DNA from: Ochotona curzoniae
Lineage: Eukaryota; Chordata; Mammalia; Lagomorpha; Ochotonidae
Assembly (NCBI RefSeq): GCF_017591425.1
Contig: NW_024465751.1
Span: 6,696,001-6,760,000, forward strand
Direction: 5' to 3'
Length of the DNA stretch: 64,000 bases
A model generated the notes under the pieces. It was given only the letters and a program-made list of their open reading frames with translations, made no database searches and was not told where the DNA came from. This document shows, piece by piece, positions 59,529-64,000 of this stretch (within the stretch, counting starts at the first letter, position 1; every line of letters begins with the position of its first letter). A program made the position numbers and the translations under genes.

Positions 59529-59850
59529 TTAAAGATTTATTTCTTTTTATTGGAAAGGCAGATTTACATAGAAAAGGAGATACAAAGAGAAACAGCTTCT
59601 GTCCATTCCCCAAGTAGCCACAATGGCTGGGGTTGAGCTGATCTGAAGCCAGGAGCCAGGAGTTTCCTCTGGGTCTCCCATGCAGGTGCAGGTTCCCAAA
59701 GCTTTTGGACTTCCTCGACTGCTTCTGCAAGCCATAAGCAGGGAGCTGATAGGAAATGGAGCATCCGGGATACAAACCAGTGCCATATGGGATCCCAACA
59801 GATACAAGGTGAGGATTCAGACACTAGACTATTGTATCAGGCCCAATATA
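59529..59850 (-). mobile_element. CSINE, right arm of an inverted pair
   Basis: Minus-strand copy: 'aaagatttatttctttttat', 'tctgggtctcccatgcaggt', 'cctcgactgcttctgcaagc' and head ending 'attgtatcaggccc'. Younger form than the neighbouring plus-strand copy. Confidence 0.9.
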
Positions 59851-60344
59851 TGTGTCAAATATATATACTACATGTATACTTAAAAACTGTTTCCGGTGTG
59901 TTAACAAGTATTGAGTTACTAAGTTTTGTCAGATACTACTGATTTTTTTTTTCTTTTCTCTTAAATTCCTTTGTTTAAAATCTTTTAGAGAAAAAGAATG
60001 TTCAATTCAGATGAATTAGCGGTCTTTCTCACAAACAGAGGATGAAATCGGATTGTATAACAACAGCACAAAGAGACAGCCGGCTGGCAGAGTGAGTGAG
60101 AACTGCAGTTTGCTTTTCTTTCGAGCTTAACATTTGTTTCCTTGCTAGAAATGCACACCAAAGGAATGCAACCTCCAGTCCCACCAAAGACAAGACAAAG
60201 AGATTTGAAGTCAAAAGGGCCAGACCTTTTCAAGGATACCTCGAGTCTTAGTACCAGAAATCATCTTAAAGCGCACTGGGTCAACCCCCTCATTTTCCAG
60301 CCCATGTGAATGGTTTTTAAAGCTGAGGAGGCCATCTGGGGTTA
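59851..60344. other. Unique non-coding sequence
   Basis: No gene or repeat recognised; 82-codon minus-strand frame without domain. Confidence 0.35.
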
Positions 60345-60740
60345 CTCACAGAATTAAGGCTTGAATTCAGACCAGGGCGAGCTGGGGGCAGCAAGGGGAG
60401 GAGCAATAGCAATGACCAGGTAAGAAGATGTGCCACTGAGCACAAATAATTTAACTTTCAATGCTGAAGCAGAAAGCTGTTGATAAATGACTGAGTTTCC
60501 TTCCTGTACAAGGAAAACGAAATTAAATCTGCTGTGAATGAACAAAGTCCCAATTCAATCAATTTAAGAATGTATTCTCTTTCCTGATGGATGTGTTAAT
60601 TCTCACGCTTGTCACTTCCCACTGCCCACTTTAAAGTAAGTTAGTGGTATGCTCAGATTTGCATATGATTTTCATACTGGTCACCCAAACTCAGAGTTGT
60701 GCCAATGATTAATCAAAGGGTTTGTTCCTGTGCCAGTTCT
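60345..60740. other. Unique block, candidate conserved non-coding element
   Basis: Repeat-free and rich in developmental transcription-factor words: the POU octamer-like 'cagatttgcatatgattttc' (60655-60674), TCF-like 'tgattaatcaaaggg' (60707-60721) and 'caatcaatttaag'. Conservation untested. Confidence 0.2.
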
Positions 60741-61089
60741 TGGCCAGGAAGCAAGAATGTCAAAGGCCTTGGTCTTTGCCTGTCCAAGTCATCACCCAGG
60801 AAAAAATGATGAACTGTTCCATCTGTACTCATTTCCAACTAAAGCTGAAGACAGCCCTCTTAGTCTAGATATCATCTGGGTGCCTTTTAACAAGACTCAA
60901 AACACCCCTAGTGCATTGTGTAGTCTGAACAAATCAACTTATGAAAGAAATGAATTCACCCATTAAGGATATTTGAATTTAGGGTAGACATCAGAAATTT
61001 CCAGTAATTGTAAAATTGCCAACTACACTGATAGCCTTACTTGTGTAGGCACACATTGCAGAATATTTGGGAATAAAGATGCGTTGATA
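60741..61089. other. Unique non-coding sequence
   Basis: No gene or repeat recognised; a 78-codon plus-strand frame lacks domain features. Confidence 0.35.
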
Positions 61090-61650
61090 CGTATAGTTTT
61101 CTGAGCCACTGTGCTTATTGTACACTATTCACAGAAGCCAAGATCTTACACGATCTGAGGTAGTTAAAAGCAAACGAATAAAGAAAATGTGGCATACAGA
61201 CACAATGGAATATTATTCTGTTATAACAATGAATAAAGCCCTGCCATTTGCAAAAAAAAAAAAAAAAAAAAAGAATGGAAATGAAGGGCATATGCAAAAT
61301 GAAATAAGTGAGTTTCCTTGCATGGGAAAGTTAAAAAGAAGAAAATACAGTGAACAAAGTTTAGTCATTATAGGGACTGGGAAGGATGCACTGTGTGAAC
61401 TAAACCAGAGAGGGAAATAAGAAGTCCCTGGTATGCCACAGGACAGAAAGGGTGACTCTGGTCCACAAAACTATTATATGTTTCAAAAGAAACTGAAGAG
61501 AAGCATTCCTATTCTCCAGCCATAAAGTAATGTGACAGAGGAAAGTGCTGATTACCTTATTTTTTATATATGTTGAAACATCCCAATGTATACCCTTGAA
61601 AATGTATATTTTTGTTAAATAAGTAATAAAATATTAAGCAGAAAAAATAA
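61090..61650 (+). mobile_element. LINE-1 3' fragment with internal A21 run
   Basis: 'caatggaatattattctgtt' at 61203-61222 and 'tgaataaagccctgccattt' are ORF2-end L1 sequence, followed by a pure A21 (61252-61272). The 3'UTR part 'aaagggtgactctggtccac' to 'taaataagtaataaaatatt' matches an old L1 3' end. The A-run may be an expansion. Confidence 0.65.
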
Positions 61651-62958
61651 AGCAATTGTGACACTGTTGGGGGCATTAAAATGTTAGCAACAGAGGCTAC
61701 AGAAGTTTATCTCTTGTATTTCTGTCTTACCACTCAAAGGCTAACATCTGCGTGAGGATGGATGCTAAGAAGAAGACAACAGAAACTTTCTTCTGTAAAA
61801 GTCACACACAAGTAATGGCAACATGAATTCTCCCTGGAAGAACTTGAACCAACCAACATAACAAAGAGCAATATTGGAGAGTTCCTTCTACACATTGTCC
61901 TGTCCCAGTCACCCCTACCCCCAGACTCCTCTCTGCTCTCCTTATCACTTAGTGGGTGTGAATAAGAATTTGATTTCCTATCCTTGGGCCAAGCTCAATA
62001 CCAAAATCATCCACAAAAAAAGTGCTGAAATTACCATTGCAGGGTACAGTGGGGAAGAAGCAAGTGCTTTGAATCTCTGGAAAGCTGAGGGCAAGTGTCC
62101 TACTTCTGAAATGATATCTGGACACACTTTCTCACTCTAATTTCTTTCCAGATGGAGGATATGTCTAGCCAGATACTGAGTTCTTTCAGGACAGCCTGAA
62201 ATTTGCCAAGTGTTCTTACCCAAAAGCCAGGGTAGTTCAAACCAAGTCCTGCTCCCACAGCAGCGGTGTCAGTGAAGTCTTCTCATTCAGAAGACATTCC
62301 CTATCCTGTGATTTTTCACATTGTAGAACACACCATGGATAGGGCTCAGCATTTTTATCCTGGACTGATGAGATGTGCTACCTGGGACCAAGCTTGCCTC
62401 CCTTTCCTTTTCTCTCCTTAGATGTACAAGATAGGGACTTCAGATAAATGTATAGATGCCATCTGTTTTCATTAATTCAGACCCAACCAGAAAATCTGCA
62501 CCTGCTCTATAGTCACATTCATTGCACTTGTAAGTATCAAGGATGATGATAAATGGAAGTGAAAGAAAAGGAGGCACATATAGGAGCCCTGACTCAGCAC
62601 GTAACAGTATTCCAAGCTCTAAAAGTATCAAGTCATTCAATTCCCACAGTATTCCTCTCAAGTGTGTAAGACTACTGCCTCTTGTTTTGTATTGATAGGC
62701 TTATAGAAGTGATATAGGAGATGTTGAGTAACTTGCCTTGAATCACCCAATTAGGCCTGAAGAAAGTGAAATTTTAACACAGATAGCTTAAGTTCTGAGC
62801 ATACTCTGTAGTGTGGTGCATTCCATGCTGTATTATCTCCATGATTTATGTGTTATTTTGCCTTGGCTGTGTTTTTTATAATTGGGATGAAATTCAAGTG
62901 ACTTATTCTATTCTTTGAAATATACATTAGAATTCTTGACGTGTCAGTTCATATGTTT
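61651..62958. other. Unique sequence with a probable MIR
   Basis: About 62560-62790 resembles a MIR ('taacttgccttgaatcaccc' and flanks). No supported gene. Confidence 0.4.
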
Positions 62959-62974
62959 CTGCTTCACGGCTTTT

Positions 62975-63301
62975 TTTTTTTAAAAGATTTATTTTTTATT
63001 ATTTTTTCATTGGAAAGGTGGATATACAGAGAGAGACAGAGAGGAAGATCTTCCGTCCAATGATTCACTCCCCAAGTGAGCGCAACGGGCCGATACTATG
63101 CCGATCCGAAGCCAGGAGCCTCTTCCGGGTCTCCCACGCGGGTGCAGGTTCCCAAAGCTTTGGGCCGTCCTCGACTGCTTTCCCAGGCCACAGGCAGGGA
63201 GCTGGAAGGGAAGCGGAGCTGCCGGGATTAGAACCGGCGCCCATATGGGATCCCGGGCGTGCAAGGCGAGGACCTTAACCACTGCGCCACCGCGCCGGGC
63301 C
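62975..63301 (-). mobile_element. Young full-length CSINE with intact promoter boxes
   Basis: Minus-strand CSINE with perfect 16-bp TSDs 'ctgcttcacggctttt' at 62959-62974 and 63302-63317. The B-box complement is 'ggattagaacc' and the head ends 'accgcgccgggcc'. It differs from the 15.6-kb copy by only a few substitutions and small indels. Open frames of 73-91 codons here are SINE readings. Confidence 0.95.
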
Positions 63302-63317
63302 CTGCTTCACGGCTTTT

Positions 63318-64000
63318 AACCCCTACAAAATCTTTCCTAAGGAGGACAGAGAATAGACAAACGTCTCCAAAAAGAATGGATACTAAAATTATTTGGGATA
63401 TTTTGCTGTTATAAATAATGCAGAGTTGCACAATCTTGGGTAGAAATCTGTAAGAACGTGTGTTTTTCCACAGGATAGAGACTTAGAAGAGTAAAGTGAC
63501 ATATACATTTAAAATGTAAATGAACAGAGAAAAACAATTTCTATTTTTCATTTTACAACAAAAAGCCAAAAATACATACCTTAGAAGAGAGAGTAAAGAA
63601 ATAAAACCAATATTATGCCTAAATTATCAGTCTGGTTATATTTGGTCCTATATATTCTGATATAAAAGTGAAACTTTCCCCCCAAAGTTTGAGTTCATTG
63701 ATAGACTTTATAATGAGATGACTTTAGTGTAAGTTCCCTATGGATAAAAAAAAGTCAAACCATGGAATATATTTGCATTTTATCATAATGATCAAACTAT
63801 ATTACTAGTAATCATTGCCAGTGCCATCAGCTGAATGTGTCTCAAGCGTCAGGATGCCTGAGGACATTCACAGTCCCGTCTAATCTCCCTTGTAATCTAC
63901 AATCCTGTGAAGGCAGAGTCAATAGTTCCCACCTCTGTAAATCTTCCCTTCAGGTTAGAAATCAATCTTACTGTTCAGGAAGACCACCATGGGCTCTTAC
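63318..64000. other. Unique non-coding sequence
   Basis: AT-rich sequence with no recognised gene or repeat up to the window end. Confidence 0.35.

Noticed and set aside
1..64000. Endogenous retrovirus with LTRs or gag/pol/env
   Set aside because: No paired LTRs, primer-binding site or retroviral protein motifs could be seen. The retroelements present are LINE/SINE types, with one 1.3-kb unit left unclassified.

Overview
This window is non-coding mammalian nuclear DNA, most likely from a lagomorph. About two dozen copies of the lagomorph tRNA-derived C-repeat SINE (CSINE) are scattered through it. The youngest copies keep the internal Pol III promoter boxes, end in a pyrimidine-rich segment reading 'ctctgtatatccgcctttcc' and have clean target-site duplications (TSDs). 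That tail fits my recollection of pika (Ochotona) CSINEs better than the rabbit form ending 'gtaactctgactttcaaa', which appears here only in older copies. The species assignment is inference. There is no bacterial, viral or plasmid character.

I find no exon-intron gene, rRNA, functional tRNA, CRISPR array or convincing intact reading frame. The longest open frames are 130-190 codons. They are chance frames, antisense to pseudogenes, or readings through SINEs. The stretch is best described as intergenic or deep intronic.

Layout. 0-11 kb: old MIR/CSINE fragments, a small palindromic DNA transposon, the first young CSINE at 4.3 kb, an unidentified reading-frame pair at 5.0-5.6 kb, and a 5'-truncated processed cofilin-1 pseudogene at 9.5-10.3 kb (minus). 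11-16 kb: the 5' end only of a LINE-1 (5'UTR with about 200-bp imperfect repeats plus a broken ORF1), then a second young CSINE. 16-27 kb: mostly unique DNA with L1, L2, MIR and CSINE fragments and a long (TG)n. 27-31 kb: an L1 nested inside an older L1, and an old hAT element. 31-45 kb: L2, CSINEs (one inside another), a second copy of the same hAT family and simple repeats. 45-54 kb: the least repetitive part, with several unique blocks that may be conserved regulatory DNA, and at 53.4 kb a 32-base U2 snRNA 5' stub flanked by perfect 17-bp TSDs. 54-64 kb: a 1.3-kb G-rich internally repetitive unit of uncertain class, a rearranged L1 inserted into a palindromic element, a tail-to-tail inverted CSINE pair, an L1 3' end and a third young CSINE.

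Nothing here forms an operon, pathway or undescribed biological system. The interest lies in retroposition history: the U2 stub, the cofilin pseudogene, the promoter-only L1, a young CSINE subfamily and several nested insertions that give relative ages. Family names are from recall of consensus sequences. RepeatMasker with a lagomorph library, BLAST and a multi-species alignment would settle them.
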